A DNA stretch of 64,000 bases from positions 42,238,331-42,302,330 of the forward strand of contig NC_088645.1 of assembly GCF_964019385.1 (NCBI RefSeq), given 5' to 3'. Below, in pieces: positions 45,521-56,903 of the stretch (the first letter of the stretch is position 1; each line of letters opens with the position of its first letter). The notes below the pieces were generated by a model, which had not been told where the DNA came from, did not search any database, and saw only the letters and a list, made by a program, of their open reading frames with translations. The position numbers and the translations under genes were made by a program. This DNA comes from Sycon ciliatum. Its lineage: Eukaryota > Porifera > Calcarea > Leucosolenida > Sycettidae.

Positions 45521-45965
45521 GGAATGGGTTTGCTCCCACACTGGAGTTCGCGCTATTCCACCCACTTGACACTTCACTGAATCACGACTGCCATCCAGAG
45601 AACACGAGAAGTCAATCGAACCTTCGACTCAGCAAAACCTGCAAGAAAGCACCACTTCCTGCTCAATACACAGTGTTTCGGGGAATACACCCCTGATCAG
45701 TTGAGCTTGAGTGGGCTGAGGAAGATTGTGCCTGAAGAGCACCACTTATATAGTGCTCTTCAGGGACAAACATCACCAGGGATACAAACTTACAGAGACA
45801 CTCCGTTTCCAGCGCGACAAACACCTCGTGAACACCAGATAGCGGCGTGAGCCAGTGTCGCTCCTGGACGGTGATAACAGACGTAGAGGACTCTCGGTCA
45901 TTCACAACGCTGTCATATCCAAACCAGCTAGTCGCACGCCCGCGCTGGGCACAACAGTACGAAAT
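45521..45965 (-). mobile_element. Hammerhead-ribozyme retroelement B, about one unit, 12-bp TSD
   Basis: Inverted relative to element A and aligned with unit positions ~44436-44880. AAGGCTTAAATA occurs directly outside both ends (45509-45520 and 45966-45977), a perfect 12-bp duplication. The element starts a few bases before the unit boundary used by element A (CTTCG|TAC) and stops ~40 nt short of the unit's end. Independent retroposition rather than local duplication is implied. Confidence 0.8.
45661..45706 (-). ncRNA. Hammerhead ribozyme motif with mutated core
   Basis: Same helices as the 44.7-kb motif (stem I GCTCAA/TTGAGC, stem II GGGG/CCCC, GAAA, GTA), but the core reads CTGATCA (plus strand 45694-45700) instead of CTGATGA. 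In standard numbering this changes G8, a catalytic guanosine, so this copy is predicted to be inactive. Confidence 0.75.
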
Positions 45966-46139
45966 AAGGCTTAAATACACCAAGCATAGAGGTGTCCGGT
46001 TTTTGACATGACTGTACTAAGTACATTGTAGTACATTGACATCCTGCGCAACTCAATCCAATCTGGTAACCCCGTAAACGTAAATGACCACAGCGCTCAC
46101 TGTCGCCGCATCACTAGCCAAATCAGCAGGGAACGAGAT

Positions 46140-46955
46140 GTGATTTCCGCTGAAATCAGCCAATCAATTCTCAGTGACCTGCCACAGCTTGAGGAGCGCA
46201 CCCTCTCCCGCATCGTACGGGGAAATGCCTCCGGATGGCTTACGGTGTTGCCCCTGAAGCGCGAGGGGTATGATCTGTCGAGTACAGAATTCCGCGATCA
46301 ACTTGCCATCCGCTATGGTCGGCAGCCGCTTGCCCTGCCAGCGCATTGTGATGGTTGCGGGAAGCCTTTCTCTCTCCAGCATGGCCTTGACTGCCCGAAA
46401 GGTGGACTTATCAAGCGAGGCCACAATGATCTGCGTGATAGCGATGCAAAGCTAGCTGATATGGCATTCGGTGGTGTTGTCGTCGAGCCGATCATGGTGC
46501 CGGAGGGTGATCGGACGGGGCAGCCTGCTCTTCGGGCAGATTGGCTTGCCCGGGGTGTGTGGGAGGATAACAGGGTGGCGTTTTTTGATAATCGCATCAT
46601 TGATGCCAACGCACCCAGTTACTCCCATTCATCCTGGGAAGCTACTTCCAACCGCGCTGCTAACGCGAAGAAAAAGAAGTGTCGTCAGGCCTCCGAGGAC
46701 CTCCGTGGGTCGTTCACACCACTGGTTTGTTCCACGGATGGGGTGCTACATCGCGAATACGCCAGCTACCAGAAGCGACTTGCTGGTCGCCTCGCCCTCA
46801 AGTGGGACAAGCCATTTTCTATCATCATGGCTTGGGTGCGAGTTCGCAGCCAGTTTGCAGTGATCCATGCAGTCGACCTCCTGCTACGCGGGTCTAGAAG
46901 GCGCCTGACAGGCCTGTCGACGCAGGATGGTGCTGGGGTAGGCACCGGCCATTGA
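46140..46955 (+). CDS. Retroelement-type protein with Cys-rich and nuclease-like domains (partial)
   Basis: 271 residues. ASGWLTVLPL and STEFRDQLAIRYGRQPL lead into a CDGC ... H ... C zinc-binding pattern and a GGLIKRGHNDLRD motif (residues ~65-105). Then VEPIMVPEG, ALRADWLARGVWED and VAFFDNRIIDANAPSY follow, a PD-(D/E)XK-like acid pattern, then FTPLVCSTDGVLHREY and LLLRGSRRR. This block is a recurrent C-terminal module of reverse-transcriptase-bearing elements in invertebrate genomes (from memory, not searched). The frame is open a little upstream of the ATG and no RT precedes it, so the copy is 5'-truncated. AATAAA at 47016-47021 could be its poly(A) signal. Confidence 0.55.
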   Translation: MISAEISQSILSDLPQLEERTLSRIVRGNASGWLTVLPLKREGYDLSSTEFRDQLAIRYGRQPLALPAHCDGCGKPFSLQHGLDCPKGGLIKRGHNDLRDSDAKLADMAFGGVVVEPIMVPEGDRTGQPALRADWLARGVWEDNRVAFFDNRIIDANAPSYSHSSWEATSNRAANAKKKKCRQASEDLRGSFTPLVCSTDGVLHREYASYQKRLAGRLALKWDKPFSIIMAWVRVRSQFAVIHAVDLLLRGSRRRLTGLSTQDGAGVGTGH

Positions 46956-46959
46956 AATC

Positions 46960-48040
46960 TGAATTCCGTCCGTTTTCCGTGGAATTTCTTGGAGTTTCCC
47001 AATGTATTGTACTTGAATAAAATTCTATTTTAACTTTCATGGTATCTCAATTTTTTTCATGTCTACATGACTTTATTTTGCCCGTAAAAGAGGCCGTTAC
47101 CCCGTAAAAAAAAAAAAAGTATACAACTATCACATGAAGAAAAAGACATTAGGCGACACAGCTTCCAATCTCTCTCTTGTGTTGTGGACTGTCGACATTA
47201 CATTATTGGTAAAACTGGAGTTTGGGTACTTGTGTATCTAGTACATTGTAGTTGGACATTTGGAAGTACTTCTAATTTTTATTATTTACATTAGCCTGTA
47301 TTTACAGCCATTTTATGACATTAGACTGTAGTACTAGACTGCAGTACTAGACTGTAGTACTAGACGGTTTTCACAGCCAGTTTTGCTCTCTCGACTGTTT
47401 TCACAGCCATTTTTGCTCGTTTTTCTTCCGGTGCTGTTGAGGTTGCACTCGTAATAATTATTATTATGTTTATTTTGCCCGTACAAGAGGCTTGGTTGCA
47501 ATGAAAAAAATGAAAAAAAATATAGAGGTGTACTGGACACATGTACATGTATGCATTTGGCGATTTCACTACGTCCCACATGATACCATCATAATTATCA
47601 CATCCACCTATCCGAGCGCTGGTGCCATGTGTCAACCCAACGTTTGATGCTCCGCACTCATTGCCTGCGTGTTGATTGACTGACACCATTGCTCTTTAAA
47701 ACCCACTGGTCTTCTCCATCAACTGTAAGATAAGACTCTGCTGCATGGATTCGACTACCCCTGCTCTTACGTCATAGTACTTACTAGAGGTCTTACTGTA
47801 CGCTTCACGTTTCTTTCAAATTAGAAAGTGATATCTCACGATCAAAATGGCGCATGTCACGTTGCAACTCGAGATTTCAACTCGACAGAGGGCCATCTCA
47901 GCTCATTGATCACAGTGAAAAAATGCCATTCTGCACACGCTTTTCCTCACGTTGGAAAGTGAAAAAACCTGAAGCGTAAACTCTCTATTTCAGCACATCA
48001 CACACCTTGTCCCAGCCATGAGCGCGTGTCGTTATCACCT
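46960..48040. other. No gene; short repeat pair
   Basis: TTTATTTTGCCCGTA-AAGAGGC occurs at 47072-47092 and again near 47467, each followed by A-rich sequence, probably LINE tails. Three GTAGTACTAGACTG units lie at 47325-47365. Confidence 0.5.
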
Positions 48041-48190
48041 GACCTTGTGTGGACTCTGTTGGCATCGTAAATGCAGACCACCTCATGAAACAGTTCCGCA
48101 CCTGTATGAGAGATCTTTTAGAAGAGCGCATGGAAACGGTTCTAGATTCCATTGCTCATATCCGTGAGGAGGTGTCAGCCGTTCCATCTT
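48041..48190 (+). mobile_element. LINE-C ORF1, N-terminal piece
   Basis: Frame includes HLMKQFRTCMRDLLEERMET, then helical DSIAHIREEVSAV up to 48190. The ORF resumes after LINE-B at 49675 with FNGLDTRLNILERRLEK. The combined segment is a coiled coil typical of LINE ORF1. The start codon was not resolved. Confidence 0.6.
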
Positions 48191-49671
48191 CAACCAGTCA
48201 TTGTCTAGCGGAAAGGTACCGTCAGCCTACAAACTAGCGTCTGTGTGTCCAGTGTTTAAGAAAGGCGACCCCTACGACAGTTCCAACTATCGCCCAGTCT
48301 CGCTACTGCCCATTATCTCCAAAGTCTTGGAATCACTAGTGCTCCAGCAGCTTCACGACCATCTGGACATCACACCCGGAGCAATTCCAAATGAACAGTT
48401 TGCATACAGGCGGAACCACAGTACTGAGGACCTTTTAACACTTGCCATCAACAACTGGCAGAGAAGCATGGATACCGGAGACTATACGGCCGTACTGCTG
48501 CTCGATATGAGCAAAGCCTTTGACCGCGTCCACCATCAAACGCTAATAGATGACCTTCACAATCTGAAGATCCGTGGAAATGCTCTTGAGTGGTTCAAGT
48601 CGTATCTGTCTCACCGACAGCAACGCGTAGAAGTGAACGGAACCTCAAGTGACTGTAGAACCTGCACTAGGGGCGTTCCCCAGGGTTCCGTCCTAGGCCC
48701 TACCCTCTTCAGCATCTACACTCGACTTGTCCCCACTCTGCCATTGCGTTCCCAATGCCTTCTTTATGCAGACGACACCACCATGTATGCCTCTGGAAAG
48801 TGTCCACGAATTCTCATGTCTTACTTAGAAGACGATTTTTCAGTGGTTAAGCAGCACCTCACAGATCGCGGCCTGCTCCTGAACTCCAGCAAGAGCCAAG
48901 TACTACTGATCCACAGCAGACGCTCACATCCCCCACCTAACCTGAGCATTGTCTGTGGTTCGACTGTTATTGCCCCGTCTGACGAAGTTAAGTATCTAGG
49001 ACTGACTCTCGATTCAACTTTAAGTTTCAGTGCCCACGTTAACTCCCTCAGGGAAGACATCGGAAAGAAACTAGGTGCTTTTCGACGTGGAAGGAGGAAC
49101 CTTGCTGTCCAGGCCAGAAGGCAGTTCTACTTGTCAGTAGTCCAGAGCAAGCTCGAGTACGCCAGCACTGCCTATGTCCACTGCCTCGCTGACAATGTGA
49201 GAGATCAGCTGCTACGCATAAGTAAGAGAGCCCTTAGATGCATATTTGAGCATGACACATTCACGCGGACATCATACTTGCTTGAGCGATACCACATAAT
49301 TAGCTTAGACAAAAGATATCATACTAAGTCCATATTCTTCGTGTTCCGTTGCATCCACAATATCTGCAGTTCACTCCTCTCTGACATGTTCTCCCTTCGC
49401 CGTGACTGCGCTCACACAGACAGAGTAACCCGCGGCCAAGTCAATTATTCCCTTTCCTTACCCATTGTGCAAGCCCAAGCTGGATACAGATCTATTTCAT
49501 TCCTTGGTGCTGACCGCTTTAATGCGCTTCCCGAATCCCTTCGCACAAATCATATCCCCAATTCATTTCGCCAGGAACTTAACAATTTCATTCATCTTGG
49601 GCACCCTGTAAGAAGACCTTAGGGTCTGTTGGGAATGCCCAAGTAAAATAATAAAATACAATACAAAAAAA
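48191..49671 (+). mobile_element. LINE-B insertion, 5'-truncated, inside LINE-C ORF1
   Basis: Begins at RT motif SGKVPSAYKLASVCPVFKKG and ends with an A-rich TAAAATAATAAAATACA tail. No clear target duplication; TACCGTCAG occurs near both ends, possibly by chance. Confidence 0.85.
48201..49622 (+). CDS. LINE-B reverse transcriptase (5'-truncated, intact frame)
   Basis: 473 codons. RT motifs: NYRPVSLLPIISKVLE, EQFAYRRNHSTEDLL, LLLDMSKAFDRVHH, RGVPQGSVLGPTLF, LLYADDTTMYA (catalytic Asp pair), LLLNSSKSQVLL and VKYLGLTLDSTLSF. The C-terminal thumb has SFLGADRFNALPESLR and the last residues are GHPVRRP. Endonuclease and N-terminal RT are absent. It lacks internal stops, so the insertion is recent. 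Confidence 0.88.
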   Translation: MSSGKVPSAYKLASVCPVFKKGDPYDSSNYRPVSLLPIISKVLESLVLQQLHDHLDITPGAIPNEQFAYRRNHSTEDLLTLAINNWQRSMDTGDYTAVLLLDMSKAFDRVHHQTLIDDLHNLKIRGNALEWFKSYLSHRQQRVEVNGTSSDCRTCTRGVPQGSVLGPTLFSIYTRLVPTLPLRSQCLLYADDTTMYASGKCPRILMSYLEDDFSVVKQHLTDRGLLLNSSKSQVLLIHSRRSHPPPNLSIVCGSTVIAPSDEVKYLGLTLDSTLSFSAHVNSLREDIGKKLGAFRRGRRNLAVQARRQFYLSVVQSKLEYASTAYVHCLADNVRDQLLRISKRALRCIFEHDTFTRTSYLLERYHIISLDKRYHTKSIFFVFRCIHNICSSLLSDMFSLRRDCAHTDRVTRGQVNYSLSLPIVQAQAGYRSISFLGADRFNALPESLRTNHIPNSFRQELNNFIHLGHPVRRP

Positions 49672-50383
49672 TACCGTCAGTAACTCGTTCAATGGCTTGG
49701 ATACTCGACTCAATATTCTTGAAAGAAGGCTTGAGAAGACGGATACCGGACCCTTGGAGCAAGCGATCAGGTCGCAAGGCGAAGAAATCCGACGTGTGGC
49801 TGCTAGCGCGGACGTAACTTGCAGTCGAGTAAGGAAGCTGGAGGGGTGCCTGGCCGGCACCCAACCAGCCTGTACCAGTCCTTCACCGCGGGTACATCCA
49901 CGGCCCGCGCAGGCTGTGGGTGCGTGCCAGGCGCAGATGCACCCCCACTCCTACTCCAGGGCTGCGGCTGCGCCGGCTACCGATGGCTGTCGTGCCAAGG
50001 CTGCCCAGGCTGCACCAGACAGGACGAATGCAGGCTCAGTAACGGAGCCCGCACTTCAGGCAACGGTGACATCTTGCTATCAGCGCCCTGCACGCAAGCA
50101 CGACCGGTTAAGGGGTGCCAGTCGGCTAAGGTGCAAGGCCGTCTACGTTGGCCGTGTTGATGTCGGTTGCTCGGCAAGTTCAATCGCTAAATGGTGCGAG
50201 GACCGCAGTGTGACTGTAATCAAATGCTCAGTATCTGCGGCACGGTATTTTGGTCTGGCGTATGCCCACCTTGTTATTTCGGAGGAGCATTGGCAGAAGG
50301 TCCAGAGTCTAGACTTCTGGCCAAGTGGCATTTCGGTTCGTGAATGGCGCTTCAAATCAGACCGCGTCACTCAAGAGAACTGA
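49672..50383 (+). CDS. LINE-C ORF1, C-terminal piece
   Basis: 228 codons from 49697 (open from 49675). Residues ~1-50 coiled coil, then an Ala/Pro-rich middle. The last ~80 residues begin AVYVGRVDVG and end FWPSGISVREW, an RRM-like fold shared with LINE-D ORF1. Likely RNA-binding ORF1. ORF2 begins in another frame overlapping its end. Confidence 0.7.
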
Positions 50384-52296
50384 GTGCGTCGCTCAATCCA
50401 CTTGCGCCACCATTCCTTCCTGATTCTGGACGACAAACTAATAAAACTCCCAATCAACCTGCCCAATTACCTTCATCCTTCTCAGTGCTCTCACTTAACT
50501 GCCGCTCCATAGTTAATAAGTTAGCTGAGCTTATTCAAGTCTGTGAGCAGTATTCTCCAGACATAATCTGCCTATGTGAAACGTGGCTGACAGCTGCCAT
50601 AGACGTCTCAATTCCAGGCTACACGTCATACCGCCTGGACCGCCCACCCACGACCAGCTCTGATAACCTGCCAGCAAGAGGCTATGGCGGTGTTGCTACT
50701 CTTGTAGCTGACAGATCGTTCATGTCCATCAAGCGCCGCTTCGACCTTGAGCGCTGTGGACTGGAGGCGGTTTGGCTCGAATTGCGGCCAGTGATCCTTC
50801 CCTCACTCCCCCTCATCATCTGCTCTGTTTACAGACCCCCTGGAGACAGCATCTCCCAAGTCCAGGCATTTAGTGACCTCCTAGAGGACTGTCTGTCCAA
50901 TATTAGCCTCCCCAATTCGGCGATTGTACTTGCAGGAGACTTGAATGCTCGCCACTCTGACTGGTCTCCTAGTGACACCACGAATCGTGCTGGAAGGGAG
51001 TTCCGTAACCTCTTCTCTTGTTTTGGCCTTGAGCAAATGGTGACATTCCCCACACACTTTACCCCCCACGGCTCAACATCGTGTATTGACGTTGTACTCA
51101 CGGATCATCCTCACCTACTACTCTCTGTTACATCTGTTGCTCCTCTTGGTGCATCTGACCACGCACAGATCCTCAGTAATTTCCTACTGCCTACTGATGC
51201 TGTTTACCGTGAGGAACCTGCTGCAAGCGGACATCCCGCTGCTGCACCCCGAAGCCACTTCAGCAATGTTCCTGCAAAGCCGGAATATGACTTTAAATCC
51301 GTGCCATCTTCCGTCTGGGATAGTGTGAATGCAGAGCTCTCTGATATTGACTGGAGCTGGCACCTGCGTGCCAGCAACGTCAATGATGCGCTTTCGCACT
51401 TTTCTTCCATTCTCAACAGTGCCCTTGAGAAGCACCTCTGGCCATTCGGAAAGCAGCCGTATTCTCACCGCTGCCCACGGCCCAGTCAGCCACCCTGGGT
51501 TGATGCCCATCTCCGCACAGCAATCAAGTGGAAATATGATCTCTATAGCATTTTTAAGAAGTACCCAACACAACAAAACAAACAAGCATACCAACAGCAG
51601 CGAAATATAGTGAAAACCCTGACGCGGACAAAGTACAGAGCTTATATCCGCTCAGTGCAAACTACTTTGCAGGGTAGACACCGTCCATCGCTTCACCAGT
51701 TTGTGAGACAAGCAAGAATTCGAAACGTATCACGGGAAATTCCGTCACTCACAACAGGGACTCAGCAGGCGGCTGACCCTTTGGCCAAAGCTACGGCACT
51801 AAACGCCCAGTTTGCCTCTGTGACTCGGCCAGATGACCCGTTGCTCTCTATTCCCCCTATTCTCACCCCCTCGGAGCCCTCAGCTTGTTTCACGTCCGTC
51901 ATCACCACAACTGCCACTGTCCGGCGTCATCTGAAGAAGCTTCCGACGTGCAAGGCGTCTGGTCCTGACGGCATCCCCAACCGGGTCCTCAAGGCCCTGG
52001 CACCATCCATAGCATTCCCTTTGTGCCATATTTTCAACATGTCATTTACCACGGGCATATTCCCTTCCGCATGGAAAACAGCGAAAGTCATACCTGTATT
52101 CAAGAAAGGTTCCCGCCACGAACCTGCAAACTACCGCCCTATCTCTCTTCTTCCCTGCGTGTCCAAAGTATGTGAACGCATCTTTTATGACCACTTATAC
52201 AGACATGTTTCGCCGTTTCTGAGTCCCGCACAATCTGGGTTTCGTAAAGGCGACTCCACCTCCCTTCAACTGACCCGCATCGTGCAGCAGGTTTGC
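50344..52296 (+). CDS. LINE-C ORF2, endonuclease and N-terminal RT (interrupted)
   Basis: Endonuclease: LSLNCRSIVNKLAEL, ICLCETWL, YGGVATLVADRS, SVYRPPGDS, LAGDLNARHSDW, GASDHAQIL (~50490-51180). RT start: CKASGPDGIPNRVLK, VIPVFKKGSRHEPANYRPIS, FRKGDSTSLQL (~51950-52270). LINE-A then interrupts at ~52297; the open frame continuing to 53559 is an accidental fusion with LINE-A ORF1. RT resumes at 56936. Start uncertain: the ATG at 50344 overlaps ORF1. Confidence 0.85.
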
Positions 52297-52401
52297 CAGC
52301 ATTTTTTTTTTGTCTCAGTGACGTGTGGTAAAGCTTTTTTTAGCTCTGAAAAAAATCTCGTGGTTGGGCGTTTTAGCCCCTCATATGCCCGTTCCGGGAT
52401 C

Positions 52402-53559
52402 ATGGAGACCACTGATACATCTCGGGAACCAGCTGAAGTCGACCCATGGCGGAAAGTAAGCGCCAGGGACCTGATGGCCCGAACTGTGATATTTCCAGCT
52501 CCAAAGGATTTGAAACTCGCCGAGTACGTGAGCTGCCTCGAGCAACACGGAATAGGAGCTGAGCTCATCCTATCTATCCAGGTCAGTTCGGTAGGCCAAT
52601 GCAGATTAACGTTCACAGATATCCAGCTTGCCCAGTTAGTCGTGAAGAATGGTTTCCATATCAATGGACAACATATCCTTCCAAAATCCTTGACAGAAAA
52701 CACTCATGTTCAGTTGCACATTCACGATGTTCCTGTGTGGGTGTCGGATGGCGCCATTACAGCCGCACTTGCTCCATACGGTACCGTGCAGGGCGCCATC
52801 CGCCACGGTAAACTTAAGGTACGGGACAACGTTGTTATTGCAACCGGAGTCCGTTTTGCAACCTTTGTACTGGGGTCGAATAAAGCCGTACCTTCGTACG
52901 TGAAATCCAGAGACGGGAAAGGCACTTTCCGCGTACATTATAGTGGCCAAAAGCCCACGTGTCGGATTTGCAGCAAGCCAGAGCACCTTGCCAAGGACTG
53001 CCCTGAGGCCCGCAGTACCACTGCCAGTACCGGTAGTACACAGCAGTCACGGCATTCAACGTCACCTACATGTACAGACACTGAACGCACACGTCGACTC
53101 CTGTCTGATGTGGTCGCAAACCCAGCCCAGACAGAGCAGCAAAGTAAAGCCCAATCACAATGCCCAACATCCAAGTCTAAGCAGGATCTCCCAGCAGCTG
53201 ACAAGAGCGACTCCAGCTCCTCTGAGTCTGAAGAGTTGCTTCTTTCTGCTGATACTGAATCATTGGTCGACAACGAAAGCTTATCCAAGCCAGAAAACCA
53301 GCAGCTGTCTAACTTGCCCTGCGACTGCGACAGAGAGGCCAAGAAGGCAGACAGCGATGCATGTACAGCCCTAGGCCCACAGTTGGGAGGCCACAGCGAC
53401 GATGATCCTGATTCTGGCGGGTGGGAAGTCAACCGATCCAAGCGTTCACGCCATAGCGTCACACCTGATCGGGACCAGAGTGCCACCACCACTGGATCCA
53501 AGCAACGGAAAAAACGGAAACGAAAATCTCCTGAGAGTGGCCAACAAGTCCTGCAGTAA
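52402..53559 (+). CDS. LINE-A ORF1 (Gag-like, CCHC knuckle)
   Basis: 385 codons from an ATG preceded by a short leader. N-terminal two-thirds (to ~residue 180) resembles Gag-like ORF1 proteins: VQLHIHDVPVWVSDGAI, LAPYGTVQGAIRHGK, RVHYSGQKPTCRICSKPEHLAKDC. The last is a single CCHC zinc knuckle at ~195. The C-terminal half is Ser/Glu-rich and low complexity with a basic tail (KQRKKRKRKSPE), a possible nuclear signal. Expected role: binding LINE RNA. Intact. Confidence 0.8.
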   Translation: METTDTSREPAEVDPWRKVSARDLMARTVIFPAPKDLKLAEYVSCLEQHGIGAELILSIQVSSVGQCRLTFTDIQLAQLVVKNGFHINGQHILPKSLTENTHVQLHIHDVPVWVSDGAITAALAPYGTVQGAIRHGKLKVRDNVVIATGVRFATFVLGSNKAVPSYVKSRDGKGTFRVHYSGQKPTCRICSKPEHLAKDCPEARSTTASTGSTQQSRHSTSPTCTDTERTRRLLSDVVANPAQTEQQSKAQSQCPTSKSKQDLPAADKSDSSSSESEELLLSADTESLVDNESLSKPENQQLSNLPCDCDREAKKADSDACTALGPQLGGHSDDDPDSGGWEVNRSKRSRHSVTPDRDQSATTTGSKQRKKRKRKSPESGQQVLQ

Positions 53560-53613
53560 GTCACTTCAGAAACTTACCGCTTTAATACACATTTACCTTT
53601 CATTTTTACACCC

Positions 53614-56533
53614 ATGCCTAGTTCTGTCATTCATCACAATACCGTTAAATGTTCACTCAGACTCCTTTGCACCAATGCATTTAGCTTAGGAAACAAGCTA
53701 GCTGAGTTCCAGCACACACTGTACCAACATAATCCCGACATAGCAGTAGTGACGGAAACAAAGTTTTCCTCTGAAACCGTTCCACCATCCGACTCCACAT
53801 TCCCTGGCTACACCACCTTCCGGCTGGATCGAACAGCACGCGGTGGCGGAGTGGCCGTATGGATCAGGTCTACACTCCCAGCCATGGTAATTGATGAGTT
53901 ATTTTCTCCACATCACGAACTCATTTGGCTATCCATTCAATTGTCCCCTGGACAAAAGATAGTCTTGGGCGCTGCTTACAGGCCAGGTTCGACGAGGCCC
54001 AGTGACCTTACGCTCATTAACCATCTCGATGACATCCTTCCCTCTGCTCGTGCACTTGGTGCCAACCTCATACTCGCCGGTGATTTTAACGTGCATAACC
54101 GCAATTGGCTCCATAGCTCGAAGACCACACCTGCGGGGGAAGCCCTCGAAGACACATGCACAGCCCACTTTCTCACGCAGCACGTTCAGAGTCCTACTCG
54201 CGGGGATAACACACTCGACCTGGTGATGTCCACGTTCAACTCTCCAGTGACCACGCAGATAATGTCCCCTATTGGTCGATCTGACCACGCTGTAATTCTT
54301 TCGGACTTCACAGGTGTTCTTCCTACCCATGAAGCGGCGGTGCAACGAACTGTCTGGCGCTATGAAAAGGCAGACTGGAACCGCCTCCGATCCTTTTTCC
54401 GCCAGGTTGATTGGTCAACCGTCATTACTGCCAACCCAGAAACTTCGTGTGAGCACGTTACTGCCACAATCATGAAAGCCGTTTCCCAGTTCGTTCCGTC
54501 CAAGACACTGACAGTGAAGTCAACGGATCCGAAATGGTGGACACCTGAGTGTGCAGCCGCCATGAAGGAGAAGGACAAACGCTGGCGCACTTGGAGGAAG
54601 CACCCTCACGATTTTGCACTGAAACATGAGTTTACCCGTTCTGTAAACAATGCATGCTATCGCAGTCCTTGCTAGATCTAGAGTTTCCAAAGAGAACAGC
54701 CTCAGACATAGCTTGTCGAATGGGTCCCTGAAGGAGAAGGAATGGTGGACGAAGCTAAAGTGCGCTTGTGGCGAGGGTCGGAACACTGACATTCCCCTGC
54801 TGGTTGATAGTGAAGGTTGCGAGAGGGCCACAAGCTATGAGAAATCGGAGGCTTTCGCACGTTTCTTTTCCCGCAAGTGCAGTGTGCAAGGCCGCGACCT
54901 TACCACGATGGACTTACCGGACACGGCATTCGCTGACGCACCTGCACTAACGACAGTCCACTTTCGCCCGGATGCAGTCCACCGGCTTTTAGCTCGCCTG
55001 GATGCCTCAAAGGCGACTGGACCCGACGGTATTTCCGCTCGTGTCTTGAAGGAATGCGCCAGAGAACTTGCCAAGCCACTGTGTCAGCTCTTTGCTCTTT
55101 GCTTCCAGCACGGAGTCCAGCCACAAATGTGGAAGACTGCCAGCGTGGTTCCAATCCACAAGCGATCTTCACGATCCGCCCTAAGGAATTATCGTCCAGT
55201 TTCACTGCTGAGCATAATCTCTAAGATCATGGAGAGCGTTATCAATCGTCAGCTCATGAATCACCTTGAGCGTTACAAACTCCTGACACCCCACCAGTTC
55301 GGGTTTCGTCGCCGCCTCGGGACCTCAGATGCGCTACAGGCTCTACACCACGCCTGGATCACAGCCGTCGGCCGAGGCGGTGCAGCACGTATTCTAGCCG
55401 TGGATATTGCCGGAGCATTCGACCGTGTGTCCCATGCTGGCCTCCTCCACAAAGTCCGCCATCTTGGCATTGGCGGCCCCCTGCATACCTGGCTCTCTTC
55501 CTACCTAGGTGGACGGTCCATTCAATGCTTGGTGGGCGGCCAAACCTCATCGCTGTATACCATATCAGCAGGAGTTCCCCAAGGGAGCATACTCGGCCCT
55601 ACACTCTTCCTGATTTACGTGAACGACGCCTCAGAGACCCTGTCACCCGGAGCCCACCTAGAGGCGTACGCCGACGATACTACCTTGTACAGCCTGATAT
55701 CCCTCGACACATCCCCAGCCGACGCAGCATTGAGCCTCCAGACTTCTGTTGATCGCTTGCATCAGTGGGGCCGCAGATGGCGCATCTCCTTCGAACCGTC
55801 GAAGTCCCAAGCCATGACCGCCACTCTCCGCAGAACCCCCATCAATTTGCCTCGCATTGTCTTCGGCGGCACTCCTGTCCTTGAGGAGAAGGCTCTCTCT
55901 TTACTTGGAGTGACCTTTGACTCGAAGCTGTCATTCAGCACTCATCTCCGGAAGGTTGCCACTCGAGCCAAACAACGCCTGGGCTTCCTGCGCCGTGCAG
56001 CGCACATTCTCTCTCCAGCCGGCCGCACCACAGTATACAAGGCATTTGTTCGACCAGTTATGGAGTATGCCCCCCTCATCTGGATAGGTGCTCCGCCCAG
56101 CTACCTGCAACGCCTGGATCATATCCAACGCTGTGCTCTGCGAATCATCGGTCCAGGTGCACTATTACCTAGCCTGGCCATCCGTCGTACTGTTGCCTCG
56201 CTTGCCTGCCTATACAAGCTGCATTACCTGCCTGGCCCTCCGCAGCTGCTCTCTGTTTTGCCACCGCGCTATTTCCCCTCATCCAGCCCCAGAACTCGCA
56301 GCGAGCATGGTAGCGTCATTGGCCATGACCACCAGCTCCAACACCAGCTGCTTGCATCTGTCCCGCTGGCATTAAAGCGCTCGTTCCCACACTGCAGTAT
56401 TAGTGACTGGAACTCCCTCCCCGCCGCTCTTCTGTCCCAGCCTCCCCACAGCAAGGGAATGCAAGCATTCAAAACTAATGTTTATCGCCATCTGCGAAGC
56501 ACAAACTGGCTCTGGGCGGTCGACTCGCTATGA
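53614..56533 (+). pseudogene. LINE-A ORF2 (endonuclease-RT) with one frameshift
   Basis: Frame 1 (53614-54675) holds the endonuclease: LLCTNAFSLGNKLAEF, VTETKFSS, ARGGGVAVWI, YRPGS, LAGDFNVHNRNW, GRSDHAVIL. A single-base shift near 54650 moves to frame 2 (to 56533). That frame holds the RT: SKATGPDGISARVLK, VPIHKRSSR, FGFRRRLGT, DIAGAFDRVSH, GVPQGSILGPTLF, AYADDTTLYS, and the end NWLWAVDSL. All catalytic motifs are kept. The start ATG lies 54 nt after the ORF1 stop. About 80% similar to the 41-44 kb copy by eye, so an older subfamily. Confidence 0.87.
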
Positions 56534-56903
56534 TGATGCTCTCGTCGTTCTCCTCTATCCCTATCTATGCACCACAACTGGCTCAGAAAACCGACTCGCC
56601 ATGATCAGCCATGATGATGCTCCTCTCAGTAACAGCCCTTGTAATTTGTTAATAGTCTCACAGTTTCTCCCGCACACTCGCTGATGTTAACCCTTCCTTT
56701 CTTTTCATTTTGCTGACTCGTACAGCTCTATCTTTTGTTTTTGGTGCGTGTTTTTGGCCGTGATGCCGAGACCTCAGGTCGGCAGAGCCATCAATGCCCC
56801 ACCATCACTGCTGCGTCTCGGTGCAGCCCCTGCTCAATAGTTGTCACGTTCGTCTCAGTATCATTGTCTTTCTTTATTATTTTCGAGCTGGGAATGTGAA
56901 CAT

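Noticed and set aside
48216-49680. TACCGTCAG near both ends of LINE-B as a target-site duplication
   Set aside because: The left occurrence lies inside the RT coding sequence of LINE-B (SGKVPSAYKL), not in its flank, so it is not a TSD.
50344-53559. 1071-codon open frame as a single protein
   Set aside because: It is two LINEs joined at ~52297: endonuclease/RT of LINE-C followed by LINE-A leader and ORF1. The RT resumes after LINE-A at 56936.
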